The notes: generated by a model not told the origin, from the sequence alone. A stretch of DNA of 64,000 bases from Paenibacillus_D sp047238105 (GCF_047238105.1 NZ_JBDFMD010000001.1:4464001-4528000); one strand, 5' to 3'; counted from the first letter of the stretch, positions 8,588 to 17,068 are shown. Program-made: numbers and translations.

Positions 8588-8974
8588 GTGTGGCGTACAA
8601 TCCAGATCAATGAACAGAGCGTGGAGCCGTTATATCATCAGATCGAAGTGCAGCTGCGCGCCCTGATTGTCAGCGGGCAGCTGCAGGAAGGGACACTCTT
8701 GCCGTCGATCCGGGAGTTTGCCCAGCAGCTCAAATGCAGCGTCATCACCATCCGCCGGGTGTATCAGGATCTTGAGGCGCAAGGGCTGCTAAGGACCAGG
8801 CAGGGGACAGGGACGTTTGTAGCCACAGTGGACTCGGCAGATCGGGACCGCCACCGGCTGGAAGGGGTCGTGCGGGCGCTGGATGAGGCGGTAGCCGCGG
8901 CGAGAAGAGTGCAATGCAGCAATGAAGAGCTGGAGGCGCTGTTCCGTGAAGCATTGCGTAGAGACGATGGATGA
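8588..8974 (+). CDS. GntR-family repressor, YtrA subfamily
   Basis: A 128-aa regulator with a winged helix-turn-helix in the first 75 residues (PLYHQIEVQLRALIVSGQL then LPSIREFAQQLKCSVITIRRVYQDLEAQGLL) and a short C-terminal helical part, the hallmark of the YtrA subfamily, which lacks a large ligand domain. Start is a GTG at 8588 after AAAGGTGGTGAAGG. It lies between its membrane protein and ATPase partners and very probably represses the operon through the dyad at 7788-7813. The inducer is unknown; in the family it is often cell-wall stress. Confidence 0.88.
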   Translation: MWRTIQINEQSVEPLYHQIEVQLRALIVSGQLQEGTLLPSIREFAQQLKCSVITIRRVYQDLEAQGLLRTRQGTGTFVATVDSADRDRHRLEGVVRALDEAVAAARRVQCSNEELEALFREALRRDDG

Positions 8975-8991
8975 AGCAGGAGGGATGGGCT

Positions 8992-9915
8992 ATGGAAGAG
9001 CAGATCATTCGATTAACCGGCGTCAAGCTGGCCCAGGAACACTTCGAGCTGGGCCCGCTGAACCTGGAAGTGCCGGAAGGCTATATAACGGCTATTGTCG
9101 GGCCCAACGGCTCGGGTAAAAGCACGACGTTCCGAATGCTGTTGGGCCTGGCGCACCCTGATCAAGGGGAGGTAAAGGTGTTAGGTCAGAAGGTGAAGCC
9201 GGGCTCCGATGTTGCCTACAAGCAGAACATTGGTTACCTGGAGGAAAATGCCCCGCCGCATGACCGCAGCTTGCGTGCCAGGGAGAAGGCGGCCTTCGCC
9301 AGACACTGGTATCCGAACTGGGATCTGAACCGGTACCGCGAGCTGCTGCATCTGTTCGAGGTGGACGACAGCCTCAAGCTCGGCAAGATGTCCAAAGGCA
9401 TGCGCCGCAAATTCGAGCTGGCGCTGGCCATCGCGCATGATCCTAAGCTGCTGCTGCTCGATGAGCCCTCCTCGGGTCTGGATCCGCTAGCGTGGCGCAT
9501 GATGATCGAAGTGCTGCACCGCCATATGGAGCGCGGCGACCGGACGGTCCTGATGGCATCGCATCATGTAGAAGAAGTGAAACGGCTTGCCGATTACATC
9601 GTATTTATGATACATGGGCAAGTGATGGGCATCTACGAGAAAGATGAGCTGTTCAACAGCTGGCAGTGCTTGTACGTACGGGTATCTCCGGCGACGACCA
9701 TCCGGTGGCAGGAGATCCCTAGCATCAGCAGTCATGAGCACGCGGGCTCCGATACGGTCAAGCTGGTAACGAGTGCAGCGCTGGAGGCGGAAGCCTGGCT
9801 GCAGCAGCAGGGAGTCATGATCCAGGCCAGACACATGCTCGAGCTTGATGACATTTTGGCTGAGCTCATGGCGCAACGCGCCTTGCGCTCGCCGCACAGA
9901 ACGAAAGGGGTATGA
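8992..9915 (+). CDS. ABC transporter ATP-binding protein, partner of the GntR operon
   Basis: A 307-aa ATPase. Walker A GPNGSGKST lies near residue 35, the signature region reads LGKMSKGMRRKFELAL, and Walker B LLLLDEPSSGLDP with a downstream SHHVEEV switch histidine follow. The C-terminal 90 residues form the small regulatory extension common in YtrB/YtrE-like ATPases. I prefer the ATG at 8992 over the one at 8971, which overlaps the regulator stop as ATGA, because AGGAGGG at 8978-8984 is well placed only for 8992. With the 237-aa membrane protein it would form a homodimeric exporter-like ABC unit. Confidence 0.85.
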   Translation: MEEQIIRLTGVKLAQEHFELGPLNLEVPEGYITAIVGPNGSGKSTTFRMLLGLAHPDQGEVKVLGQKVKPGSDVAYKQNIGYLEENAPPHDRSLRAREKAAFARHWYPNWDLNRYRELLHLFEVDDSLKLGKMSKGMRRKFELALAIAHDPKLLLLDEPSSGLDPLAWRMMIEVLHRHMERGDRTVLMASHHVEEVKRLADYIVFMIHGQVMGIYEKDELFNSWQCLYVRVSPATTIRWQEIPSISSHEHAGSDTVKLVTSAALEAEAWLQQQGVMIQARHMLELDDILAELMAQRALRSPHRTKGV

Positions 9916-10820
9916 GGATGAATCCGTTAATCGTAGATAATGTATCCAAGGAGTATGGCGACAAAACAGCCGTCAACCAGATCTCCCTAGAGGTAGAGCC
10001 TGGCGAGATCTATGGCCTCCTGGGGGCCAATGGGGCCGGCAAAACGACGACGATGCGCATGGTGCTGGGGCTGATCTTCCCTGATGACGGCAAGATTCTC
10101 TATCACGGCAAACCGTACAGCCGCGAACAATTGAGTATGCTCGGTTACTTGCCGGAAGAGCGGGGGATGTATCCGAAGGTGAAGATCAACGAGCAGGTGA
10201 CCTACTTGGCCCGTCTGCGCGGGATGTCGCAGAAGGATGCGGATAAGAACCTGAAGGATTGGCTGGAACGCTTCAATATCACCGAGTATTACAACATGAA
10301 GATCGAGGAGCTCTCCAAGGGCAATCAGCAAAAGATCCAGTTCATCGCTGCGGTCATCCACAAGCCGAGCATCGTCATCCTCGATGAAGCATTCAGCGGA
10401 CTCGACCCGGTCAATGTCGAGCAGCTCAAAGCGACAGTCAAGGAGCTGCGGGACAATGGCACGACGATCCTGTTCTCGACGCACCGGATGGAGCATGTCG
10501 AGGAACTGTGCCGCAACATTACGATCCTCCATCGCTCGAATACGGTGCTGCAGGGCAATATCAAGGAGATCAAAAAACAGTTTCCGCGCGAGCGGGTCAT
10601 TCTGGGCACGGAAGCCGAGATCAAAGGCTTGGATGGACTGACAGGCGTCAAGGAGGTCAAGCGTATGGAGAACGGCTACGAGGTGTTGGTGGAACGCCCC
10701 GAGACGGCACAGGATCTGTTGCGGCATGCGATGGCGCAGGCGGAGCTGACCCGGTTTGAACTGATGGAGCCCACATTGAATGAAATCTTTATCCGATCGG
10801 TAGGTGGAAGAAATGAGTAA
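9912..10820 (+). CDS. NatA/YhaQ-like ABC transporter ATP-binding protein
   Basis: A 302-aa ATPase paired with the permease that overlaps its 3' end. Walker A is GANGAGKTT near residue 38, the signature reads ELSKGNQQKIQ, Walker B IVILDEAFSGLDP has Ala in place of the usual Pro after Glu, and STHRMEHVEE carries the switch His. Conserved C-terminal text ELMEPTLNEIFI is typical of the NatA/YhaQ group. It starts at ATG 9912, overlapping the preceding stop (ATGA), so it is probably translated from the same transcript as the GntR set. Natural substrates of NatAB include Na+ in Bacillus subtilis; here the substrate is not known. Confidence 0.85.
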   Translation: MRMNPLIVDNVSKEYGDKTAVNQISLEVEPGEIYGLLGANGAGKTTTMRMVLGLIFPDDGKILYHGKPYSREQLSMLGYLPEERGMYPKVKINEQVTYLARLRGMSQKDADKNLKDWLERFNITEYYNMKIEELSKGNQQKIQFIAAVIHKPSIVILDEAFSGLDPVNVEQLKATVKELRDNGTTILFSTHRMEHVEELCRNITILHRSNTVLQGNIKEIKKQFPRERVILGTEAEIKGLDGLTGVKEVKRMENGYEVLVERPETAQDLLRHAMAQAELTRFELMEPTLNEIFIRSVGGRNE

Positions 10821-12111
10821 TTTCTGGAATGTCGTCGGCTTTACGGTACGCAACAAATTAAGGACCAAATCCTTTATCGTCACCACATTAATCATCGCTA
10901 TCATCATGAGTATCGGGATTAATCTGCCGTACATTATCAGCCAATTCAGCGGCGACGGACCGAGCGGCGAAGCAACTGCGATTGGTTACGTCGAAGGTCA
11001 GGCACCGGAGGTAACCGGCCCGCTCAGCAGCGGCGATGGCTTCCCTGAGGGCGGCGAGCTGATGATCGTTGGCTATCCGGATGCCGGATCGCAGGAGGCC
11101 AATGAGCAGGCGATGCGCGAGGCGATCAATGCCGGCGATATCCAAGGTTATCTGCTCTTCGAGCAGCAGGCTGGGGTGTTGTTCCCGCAAGTGACCTACA
11201 AGGCGGAATCGCTCAACGGCAATGCGTCTGTGATGCTGATGACGGCGCTGCAGACGATCCGCAATGATATCATCCTCGCCGAATCCGGACTGACAGCAGA
11301 ACAGCGCGCGGCCCTGCTGGAGCCGATCAACTTGAATCCGACTCAGATCTCGGTAGAGACCGGTACAGAGACTGCAGGCGGCGAGACCGGACCAAGCGGT
11401 CTGGCGATGGGCTTTGTCTATGTCGTGATTATCCTGCTGTTCATGGGTATTTTCATTACCAGTCAATTGATTGCAACTGAAGTCACCGCGGAGAAGAGCT
11501 CGCGCGTCATGGAGATTCTCGTCACAAGCGTCGCTCCGCTAACCCAGATGTTCGGCAAGATCTTCGGGATGTTCCTGGTAGGAACGATGCAGATCGGCAC
11601 CTTTATCCTTGTCTTCTTCATCAATGTCATGCTGCCGCACAACCAGGAGATGTTAGCCGGATTAGATATAAACTTGTCTGAACTGGATCCGATGCTGTAT
11701 GTCTACGCGATTATCTTTTACTTCGGCGGCTACTTCCTGTTCGCCACCTTGTTCGCAGCTGTCGGCTCGATCGTCAGCCGCACCGAGGATCTGGCACAGG
11801 CTCTGACGCCAGTGACGATCCTCTCGATGGCCGGCTTCTACATCGGCATCTTCGGGATGACGGCACCGGACTCGACCTTGATCCAAGTAGCTTCCTATAT
11901 CCCGTTCTTCACGCCATTCGCTATGTTCCTCCGTGTCGGCCTGACGGATCCGGCGCTGTGGGAGATCGCCCTGTCCATTGGCTTGCTGCTCGTCAGCATC
12001 ATGATCTTTGGCTGGCTCTCCGCCAAGATCTACCGCACCGGCGTCCTGATGTACGGCAAGCGTCCGACGTGGAAAGAGATTCGCAAGGCGATGAAGGCAT
12101 ATAAGATTTAA
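10813..12111 (+). CDS. NatB/YhaP-like ABC-2 permease
   Basis: A 432-aa membrane protein with the ABC-2 layout: one N-terminal helix (about 20-40), a large extracytoplasmic domain of about 160 residues, then five helices at the C-terminus. The stretch TSQLIATEVTAEKSSRVMEILVTSVAP after the second helix is a hallmark of NatB/YhaP permeases. I chose ATG 10813 because TAGGTGG lies 6 bp upstream; it overlaps the ATPase stop by 8 bp. An in-frame GTG at 10804 is the alternative. Together with the 9912 ATPase it forms an exporter; it ends in a clear terminator. Confidence 0.87.
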   Translation: MSNFWNVVGFTVRNKLRTKSFIVTTLIIAIIMSIGINLPYIISQFSGDGPSGEATAIGYVEGQAPEVTGPLSSGDGFPEGGELMIVGYPDAGSQEANEQAMREAINAGDIQGYLLFEQQAGVLFPQVTYKAESLNGNASVMLMTALQTIRNDIILAESGLTAEQRAALLEPINLNPTQISVETGTETAGGETGPSGLAMGFVYVVIILLFMGIFITSQLIATEVTAEKSSRVMEILVTSVAPLTQMFGKIFGMFLVGTMQIGTFILVFFINVMLPHNQEMLAGLDINLSELDPMLYVYAIIFYFGGYFLFATLFAAVGSIVSRTEDLAQALTPVTILSMAGFYIGIFGMTAPDSTLIQVASYIPFFTPFAMFLRVGLTDPALWEIALSIGLLLVSIMIFGWLSAKIYRTGVLMYGKRPTWKEIRKAMKAYKI

Positions 12112-12151
12112 ATTTTCAAGTAAATAAGATGATGTTAGTATACTAAAATGG

Positions 12152-12179
12152 ACGGGTGCCCATACTGGCGCCCGTTTTT
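12152..12179 (+). terminator. terminator of the 7.8-12.1 kb ABC operon
   Basis: ACGGGTGCC / GGCGCCCGT, a 9-bp stem with one G-T pair and a 6-nt loop, followed by TTTTT. Confidence 0.9.
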
Positions 12180-12230
12180 CGTACACAAATCAATCGATGA
12201 CTTATAAACAAATTATGGTAAAATAAGAAG

Positions 12231-12643
12231 GTGATATCTGATCAGCTTAAAGAGTGGATCGAAACCCATCTGTCTGGATAACAATTGATTGATATCTGGG
12301 ATTCAGAGTTCTCGTGGCAACAGCAGGAAGCAAAATACGAATCATTGATTCGTGAAGTGGACGCTTCCTTGGCAGAGACATTTAACTTTGGGAGAGCCTC
12401 AAAATATGTGGAGAAAAATATAGACAGCATAACCTATAGTGGCAAGTGGGCGATGAAGATAGACGGAAATCAAGAGGTTTGGATCGGAAGGCTAACTTTA
12501 GATGGAACTTATGAATGGAATAATCCCTCTTATTTTCCGCCAGTGATCTTAAGTTTAATATACGGGCGGGCGAGCCTGACTGATATGCCAAAGAGACCAT
12601 CGCTTATTTGCAAGGTTTGCTAAAGAAACACGATTGGAGTTAG
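12231..12643 (+). pseudogene. decayed small gene with an in-frame stop and a frameshift
   Basis: A GTG at 12231 would open MISDQLKEWIETHLSG, then TAA at 12279 interrupts. The same frame continues for about 110 residues (IDIWDSEFSWQQQEAKYE onward) to 12623. The natural-looking ending AKETIAYLQGLLKKHDWS lies in another frame and stops at 12641-12643, so a second lesion near 12575-12586 is likely. A perfect terminator follows at once. The A+T content is higher than in the neighbours, which fits a foreign or relaxed gene. I do not recognise the family. Confidence 0.5.
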
Positions 12644-12657
12644 AGGCGCAGATGATG

Positions 12658-12709
12658 AGGATTGCCGTGTATCAGTCTGAAAAGAACGATACACGGCAAT
12701 CCTTTTTTT
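12658..12709 (+). terminator. strong terminator after the decayed gene
   Basis: A perfect 16-bp stem (12658-12673 with 12688-12703) is followed by T7 on the plus strand. On the minus strand there is no T tract after it, so it would not serve namA well. Confidence 0.88.
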
Positions 12710-12715
12710 CTGTAT

Positions 12716-13747
12716 TTAATTTCGAACGTAAATCCCTCTAGCGTACTGAGTCGGCGGCTCAACCTTGCGATCAATGGTCCGTACGGCATGGAGGGACCAG
12801 TACGGATCGTCCAGCATACCACGCCCGACGGCGACAAGATCGGCATCCTCATTGGCCAAAGCCGCTTCAGCGACGAGCGGATCCTCTAACACGCCGACCG
12901 CAATGACGGGTACACCGAGCGATTGTTTGTAGGCGCGCGCGAAGGGCACCTGGTATCCCGCGTGGTTGGCCGGTTTTTTCTGTCCGGGGGGCGCTTCACC
13001 GCCGCTTGAGACATCAAACATGTCGACACCTGCTTCTTTGTAGCGCTTGGCCATCTCCAATGAATGTTCCAACTCATAACCGCCATCCATGTACTCAATC
13101 GCTGAAATCCGGAAGATAAGCGGCATGTCGTCAGGCATCACGCTGCGAACAGCCTGGATGACCTCGACTCCGAACAGAGACAGGTCTTGGCCATATTCAT
13201 CCGTGCGGTTATTAATGCCAGGCGAATGGAACTGATGAATCAAGTAACCATGGGCGCCGTGAAGCTCGATGGTGTCGAAACCGGCTTCGACTGCCCGTCG
13301 GGCAGCTTCTTTAAACTTGACTATCATCTCTTTGACCTCCGAAGTCGAGAGCGCCCGCGGCGGCGTCTTGATGCCGGCAACCGGGATGTCTGAGGCCCCG
13401 ACTGGTTGCTCGGCATCTTCTGCCTTGCGGCCGGCATGGGCAATCTGAACACCAATTTTGGAACCGTATTTGTGGACCTCCTCGACGATTCTCTTAAAGG
13501 CGGGAATCTGTTCGTCCGACCAGAGGCCGAGATCTTTATTGGTAATGCGGCCGTCAGGCTCGACATCGGTCATCTCCACAATGATGAGCCCGGTGCCGCC
13601 GACGGCTCTGGACACATAATGAACGAAGTGCCAGTCGGTAGGGCTGCCGTCCAGCGCCTCAACCGAATATTGGCACATCGGCGGCATGACAATGCGGTTC
13701 TTGAGCGTTAGACCTTTGATCGCGTAGGGGAGATTCAAGTGTGACAT
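12716..13747 (-). CDS. namA: NADPH dehydrogenase, Old Yellow Enzyme (YqjM type)
   Basis: Flavin enzyme that reduces activated C=C bonds of enals, enones and nitro compounds with NADPH. The 343-aa protein starts MSHLNLPYAIKGLTLKNRIVMPPMCQYS, where the Cys of the MCQYS motif tunes the FMN in the YqjM class; IAHAGRKA and LHGAHGYLIHQFHSPGINNRTDEYG carry the FMN- and substrate-binding residues, and VGRGMLDDPYW near the end binds the FMN phosphate. Length and motifs match the YqjM class. It lies behind an ArsR regulator with its own promoter region and dyad, suggesting induction by electrophiles or similar stress (inference). Confidence 0.94.
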   Translation of the reverse strand: MSHLNLPYAIKGLTLKNRIVMPPMCQYSVEALDGSPTDWHFVHYVSRAVGGTGLIIVEMTDVEPDGRITNKDLGLWSDEQIPAFKRIVEEVHKYGSKIGVQIAHAGRKAEDAEQPVGASDIPVAGIKTPPRALSTSEVKEMIVKFKEAARRAVEAGFDTIELHGAHGYLIHQFHSPGINNRTDEYGQDLSLFGVEVIQAVRSVMPDDMPLIFRISAIEYMDGGYELEHSLEMAKRYKEAGVDMFDVSSGGEAPPGQKKPANHAGYQVPFARAYKQSLGVPVIAVGVLEDPLVAEAALANEDADLVAVGRGMLDDPYWSLHAVRTIDRKVEPPTQYARGIYVRN

Positions 13748-13783
13748 GAAAGCAGCTCCTTACTTAGTAATGGATTTTCTACT

Positions 13784-13801
13784 TATCTCGAATTATAGAT
13801 A
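13784..13801 (-). promoter_or_regulatory. dyad over the namA -10, likely ArsR-family operator
   Basis: TATCT-N8-AGATA overlaps a minus-strand TATAAT (13797-13792). A similar ATATC-N10-GATAT dyad lies in the arsR promoter, which suggests that one regulator binds both. Confidence 0.5.
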
Positions 13802-13811
13802 TATATAGCCT

Positions 13812-13841
13812 TAAAAAGCAGAAATCAGGATTAGATTTCTG
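13812..13841 (-). terminator. terminator between arsR and namA
   Basis: On the minus strand CAGAAATC-N7-GATTTCTG is followed by CTTTTT. The 5' arm overlaps the last codons of the arsR gene, so namA is mainly expressed from its own promoter. Confidence 0.7.
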
Positions 13842-14145
13842 TTTTAAGGGATTCTGTCAATTGTTGAATGAATGTCTCATTGCGGCGATAGTAGCTCCAT
13901 TGACCGAAACGAGCCGTTTCAAGAAGATTAGCCTTTAACAGAATATTCAAATAGTGCGAAGTCGTAGACTGAGAAACGCCTGCCATCTCCTGAATATCCC
14001 CGACACATACGCCGCCTGCAAATTCCTCTCCTTTTGGTATGTGTGCTCCCGATCCAGGAAAGTACTTCTCCGGTTCCTTTAACCACTTTAGAATATTAAG
14101 ACGCGTCTCGTTTGATAATGCTTTGAACACCTCGATGTAATCCAT
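13831..14145 (-). CDS. ArsR-family winged-helix repressor
   Basis: A 104-aa DNA-binding protein with the ArsR fold: EVFKALSNETRLNILKWLKEPE at the N-terminus, the recognition helix at VGDIQEMAGVSQSTTSHYLNILLKANLL, and the wing ARFGQWSYYRRN. It lacks the ELCVCDL metal motif; the single Cys in GGVCVGDI could act as a redox or electrophile sensor (inference). It has no ribosome binding site: its consensus promoter places the transcript start on or next to the ATG, so the mRNA is probably leaderless. It precedes namA on the same strand and most likely represses both. Confidence 0.88.
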   Translation of the reverse strand: MDYIEVFKALSNETRLNILKWLKEPEKYFPGSGAHIPKGEEFAGGVCVGDIQEMAGVSQSTTSHYLNILLKANLLETARFGQWSYYRRNETFIQQLTESLKTEI

Positions 14146-14151
14146 GGTTTT

Positions 14152-14179
14152 ATTATATCTAGTTTTCCCGATATGTCAA
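14152..14179 (-). promoter_or_regulatory. promoter of the arsR gene with embedded dyad, probably giving a leaderless mRNA
   Basis: Minus-strand TTGACA (14179-14174), 16-bp spacer, TATAAT (14157-14152). The expected start falls at about 14145, the A of the ATG. The spacer and box edges hold ATATC-N10-GATAT (14155-14174), a probable autorepression site. Confidence 0.75.
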
Positions 14180-14293
14180 TTAGAATACCAGTTGCTGCAT
14201 GTGATAAACTGGTAGATACGGGATATTTACCGAAATTGATAGGGAGTGTGAGTTGGGATAGAAAAGCTAGACCAGATTAGACAAGAAGGTAAG

Positions 14294-15076
14294 ATGGCGC
14301 TCGTTCTGCAGGACCTGAAGAAAAGCTTTGGCCAAAAACAAGTTCTCGCCGGGGCGGACTTCCGTTTTGAGCAGGGGAAAATCTATGGCTTGTTGGGCCG
14401 CAATGGGGCCGGGAAGACGACTTTATTCAACTGCTTAGGCGGTGAGATGCCTGCAGACGGCGGCAGTATGAAGTTGGTGGATGGCGCTAAGACGCGCGAG
14501 TTGCAGGCGGACGATGTCGGGTATGTGTATTCGATGCCGATCCTGCCGGAGTTCCTGACAGGGTATGAGTTTATTCGTTTCTTCATCGATGTCAATGAGG
14601 CAGCGATTGCAGGCCGGGGAGACGATGTGGACGCGTTGTTTGACATGATGCGCATCGCTCAAGATGACCGGCATAAGCTAATCAAGCATTATTCGCACGG
14701 CATGAAGAATAAAGTTCAGATGCTGCTCTTTCTGCTGATGAAGCCTCCGGTCATCTTACTGGACGAACCCCTGACTTCGTTTGATGTCATAGTCGCCCTG
14801 GAGATGAAGCAGCTGCTGCGGGAGATGAAAGGCGATCATGTGCTGATCTTCTCTACCCATATCTTGCAGCTGGCGGCGGATCTGTGCGACGAGTTGGTCA
14901 TTCTCCATGGCGGCAAGCTATCGCAGGTGTCCACCGAGCTGCTGACCCGTCCGGACGTCGAGCAACAGGTGATCGAATTGTTGCGTGACGATGGCGGGAG
15001 TGAAGCCGATACAGACGGGAATGCGTTCGGACGAGGCGTGACGGGGAAGGGGCAGGACGATGACGGGCGTGCTTAA
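14294..15076 (+). CDS. ABC transporter ATP-binding protein
   Basis: A 260-aa ATPase. Walker A GRNGAGKTT lies near residue 35, Walker B VILLDEPLTSFD near 155, and FSTHILQLA carries the switch His. The signature region HYSHGMKNKVQML is degenerate compared with LSGGQ, as seen in several ABC-2 type exporters of Bacillota. The C-terminal 25 residues are Gly/Asp-rich and probably disordered. It overlaps the downstream membrane gene by 17 bp, so the two are coupled. Substrate unknown. The start at 14294 follows AGAAGG. Confidence 0.85.
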   Translation: MALVLQDLKKSFGQKQVLAGADFRFEQGKIYGLLGRNGAGKTTLFNCLGGEMPADGGSMKLVDGAKTRELQADDVGYVYSMPILPEFLTGYEFIRFFIDVNEAAIAGRGDDVDALFDMMRIAQDDRHKLIKHYSHGMKNKVQMLLFLLMKPPVILLDEPLTSFDVIVALEMKQLLREMKGDHVLIFSTHILQLAADLCDELVILHGGKLSQVSTELLTRPDVEQQVIELLRDDGGSEADTDGNAFGRGVTGKGQDDDGRA

Positions 15077-16691
15077 TACGATTGCCCGTCTGTGGCAGCT
15101 GCAGACGGTCACGCTGGCCAACCGCCTGATCTATTATGCTCAGCGTCTGCCCTTGCTCGGAAGGAGGGTAAGCGAACGTGCGTACGCCGCTGTCCGCGCG
15201 AAGCGGCTGGCTGGCTCGGTGGCGGTCGGGTTAAGGATTCTCGGCGGTCTGTTAGAGAGCTTCCTGTATATCGGGCTTATGCTGGCGCTCCCCCTGCAGA
15301 TATGGGCAGATGGATGGACGGCCGGAGAGCAGCAGGCGCTGTTTGTGCATATGTATTTTTGCATCAGTGTGCTGATGGCCGCAGTGTCGAGTGCGAAGGT
15401 GCTGGAGCCGAGCAAGATGAAGTATACTGCCGTCCGATTGATGCGTATGGTGCCGACACGGTATATGCGGGCGGTGCTTATTTACCGGTATGGGACATTC
15501 TTTCTGTATCAATCGCTGGCGATGGCGGTCATCGGCAGCGGATGGGGTATTACCTTAGCGCAGGGATTATTGTTGGTCGGGGCTGTGACGATGTGGCGTG
15601 TGGCATCCGAATGGCTACATTTGGCGTTGTTCCGCCGGAGCGGGATCATACTGGTGAAGAAGACGGGAATCGTTATCCTGGTGATGGTGCTTACCTTTGC
15701 TGCAGCTTACCTGCCGCTGACCCCGCTGAGTGCAGTCCCGTTGTTCGGTGCGATGCTGCTCGGCCAGTCTTTAGTTCTCGCGCTGCTGATATTAGCCGGG
15801 CTTGTCGCTGGTTATGGGCTGCTTAAGAAGGTTGATTATACGGATCCCGTACAAGCGGCTACCAAACGCGATGATCCGTTGTTGAATATGGAGCAGCTGA
15901 TCGCGGATGCACAACAAAAAAGCGTCCAAGCCAATGATCTCGACTACAACGCCCCCCTTACGCTCCCCTTAAGCGACAGGGAGGGGGGAGGCTCAGGTAA
16001 ACAAGGCTACGCCTATATCCATCAGATCTTTGTGGCGCGGCATGGCAGTCTGATCCGCACACCGTTTCGGAAGCGGTTGGGCGTGCTCGGCGGGCTTGGC
16101 GTCGTGCTGGCGTGCCTGGCGCTGCTGTTTGCCGATACGCTGGATGTTGCGAGCATCGAAGCCTATGTCCCGTTCGTCATTTTAGCGATGTTCTATTTGA
16201 CGATGGGTGATCAATTGTGCAAGGTATTGTTTTACCATTGCGATATGCCGCTTCTGCGCTATCCATTCTATCGCAAGGGGGCGGTGCAGCATTTCCGTTT
16301 GCGTCTTGGCAGGCTGCTGGGGATGAACGTTCTAATCGGGGCAGGCTTGGCAGCTGTGCTGAGTGTGTTCATCTTGATCGTATCCGGAGGACAAGTGCCA
16401 GGCGTGTTGCTGCCGCTATGGATCTTGACGCTGGCGCTGGCGGTTTTCTTCTCGGTTCATCATTTGCTGCTATATTATCTGCTGCAGCCGTATACAACAG
16501 AGCTTAATACGAAGAACCCTTTTTTCATTTTGCTGAACAGCCTTGTTTCCTTAGGCTTTGTTGGGGTAATGGTGCTGGGCCCGGCCCTCTGGGCGTTAAC
16601 TGTCGTCGTTGCCCTGCTGTCAATAGTGTATTTGTGTAGTGCATTGCCGCTGGTTTCGAGATATGCGCCTAGCTGCTTTCGTGTAAAGTAA
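15060..16691 (+). CDS. large ABC-type membrane protein with a REP-like insertion
   Basis: A 543-aa polytopic protein with about 12 predicted membrane helices in two halves, partner of the ATPase at 14294 (17-bp overlap). It resembles the membrane parts of Bacillota exporters in which one long protein replaces two ABC-2 permeases; I cannot name the family with certainty. Between the halves (about residues 300-322) the peptide APLTLPLSDREGGGSG is encoded by a GC-rich palindrome at 15951-15992, which looks like an in-frame insertion into a cytoplasmic linker. The reading frame stays open across it. Confidence 0.75.
   Translation: MTGVLNTIARLWQLQTVTLANRLIYYAQRLPLLGRRVSERAYAAVRAKRLAGSVAVGLRILGGLLESFLYIGLMLALPLQIWADGWTAGEQQALFVHMYFCISVLMAAVSSAKVLEPSKMKYTAVRLMRMVPTRYMRAVLIYRYGTFFLYQSLAMAVIGSGWGITLAQGLLLVGAVTMWRVASEWLHLALFRRSGIILVKKTGIVILVMVLTFAAAYLPLTPLSAVPLFGAMLLGQSLVLALLILAGLVAGYGLLKKVDYTDPVQAATKRDDPLLNMEQLIADAQQKSVQANDLDYNAPLTLPLSDREGGGSGKQGYAYIHQIFVARHGSLIRTPFRKRLGVLGGLGVVLACLALLFADTLDVASIEAYVPFVILAMFYLTMGDQLCKVLFYHCDMPLLRYPFYRKGAVQHFRLRLGRLLGMNVLIGAGLAAVLSVFILIVSGGQVPGVLLPLWILTLALAVFFSVHHLLLYYLLQPYTTELNTKNPFFILLNSLVSLGFVGVMVLGPALWALTVVVALLSIVYLCSALPLVSRYAPSCFRVK
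15951..15992. repeat. GC-rich palindromic element inside a coding region
   Basis: CCCCCC at 15952-15957 can pair with the G run at about 15983-15988, and CGCT/AGCG forms an inner stem at 15961-15975. The composition is unlike the flanking coding sequence. REP-like palindromes of this kind usually lie between genes. Confidence 0.5.
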
Positions 16692-16745
16692 GGCTGCGTC
16701 TATGCCGTTTGGACAACCTTATCCTTTTCAAGCGCAGGTATCCTG

Positions 16746-16925
16746 CTATCTAGCCGATAAAGGTTCAATAAGGATATGAACATGGTGGATATTATATTTT
16801 CTTTGCATATGCTTTTCGATTAACACTGTAATATCATGGCTTTCAATGACATTTATTTGGCTGTCCACGCTGATGGTCACGTCAACAAGCTTGCTGCTCC
16901 CGGAAGCTGCAAGCCGGATATTGCG
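16746..16925 (-). pseudogene. C-terminal relic of a cation diffusion facilitator (zinc/iron efflux) gene
   Basis: About 59 residues on the minus strand, ending at a stop at 16746, read LVDVTISVDSQINVIESHDI and then KYNIHHVHILIEP. This matches the cytoplasmic C-terminal domain of CDF transporters, where a conserved VDxTIxVD...V.ESH.I...I...V.HVHIHIEP pattern occurs. The membrane part that should lie upstream (towards 17000) is absent; the sequence there is A+T-rich and then becomes the fucosidase terminator. It is therefore a truncated remnant. No other gene is seen in 16692-17068. Confidence 0.7.
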
Positions 16926-17024
16926 TGTGGGTCTAGAGAAACAGGGTTGTCGCTTGGTACAAATGAGGGCGATAAAACAAACTTCCAGGCGGGGAACTTT
17001 TTGTGGCTTGTGCAAAAAATAATA

Positions 17025-17060
17025 AAAACCGGTGCAGGAGTTATACCCCGCACCGGTTTT
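17025..17060 (-). terminator. terminator of the fucosidase operon
   Basis: AAAACCGGTGC pairs perfectly with GCACCGGTTTT over a 14-nt loop; on the minus strand it is followed by TATTATTTTTT. It lies 9 bp after the GH29 stop. Confidence 0.88.
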
Positions 17061-17068
17061 CAGCACAT

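Noticed and set aside
8971..8991. ATG at 8971 as start of the ATPase
   Set aside because: The only good ribosome binding site (8978-8984) lies downstream of it and fits the ATG at 8992.
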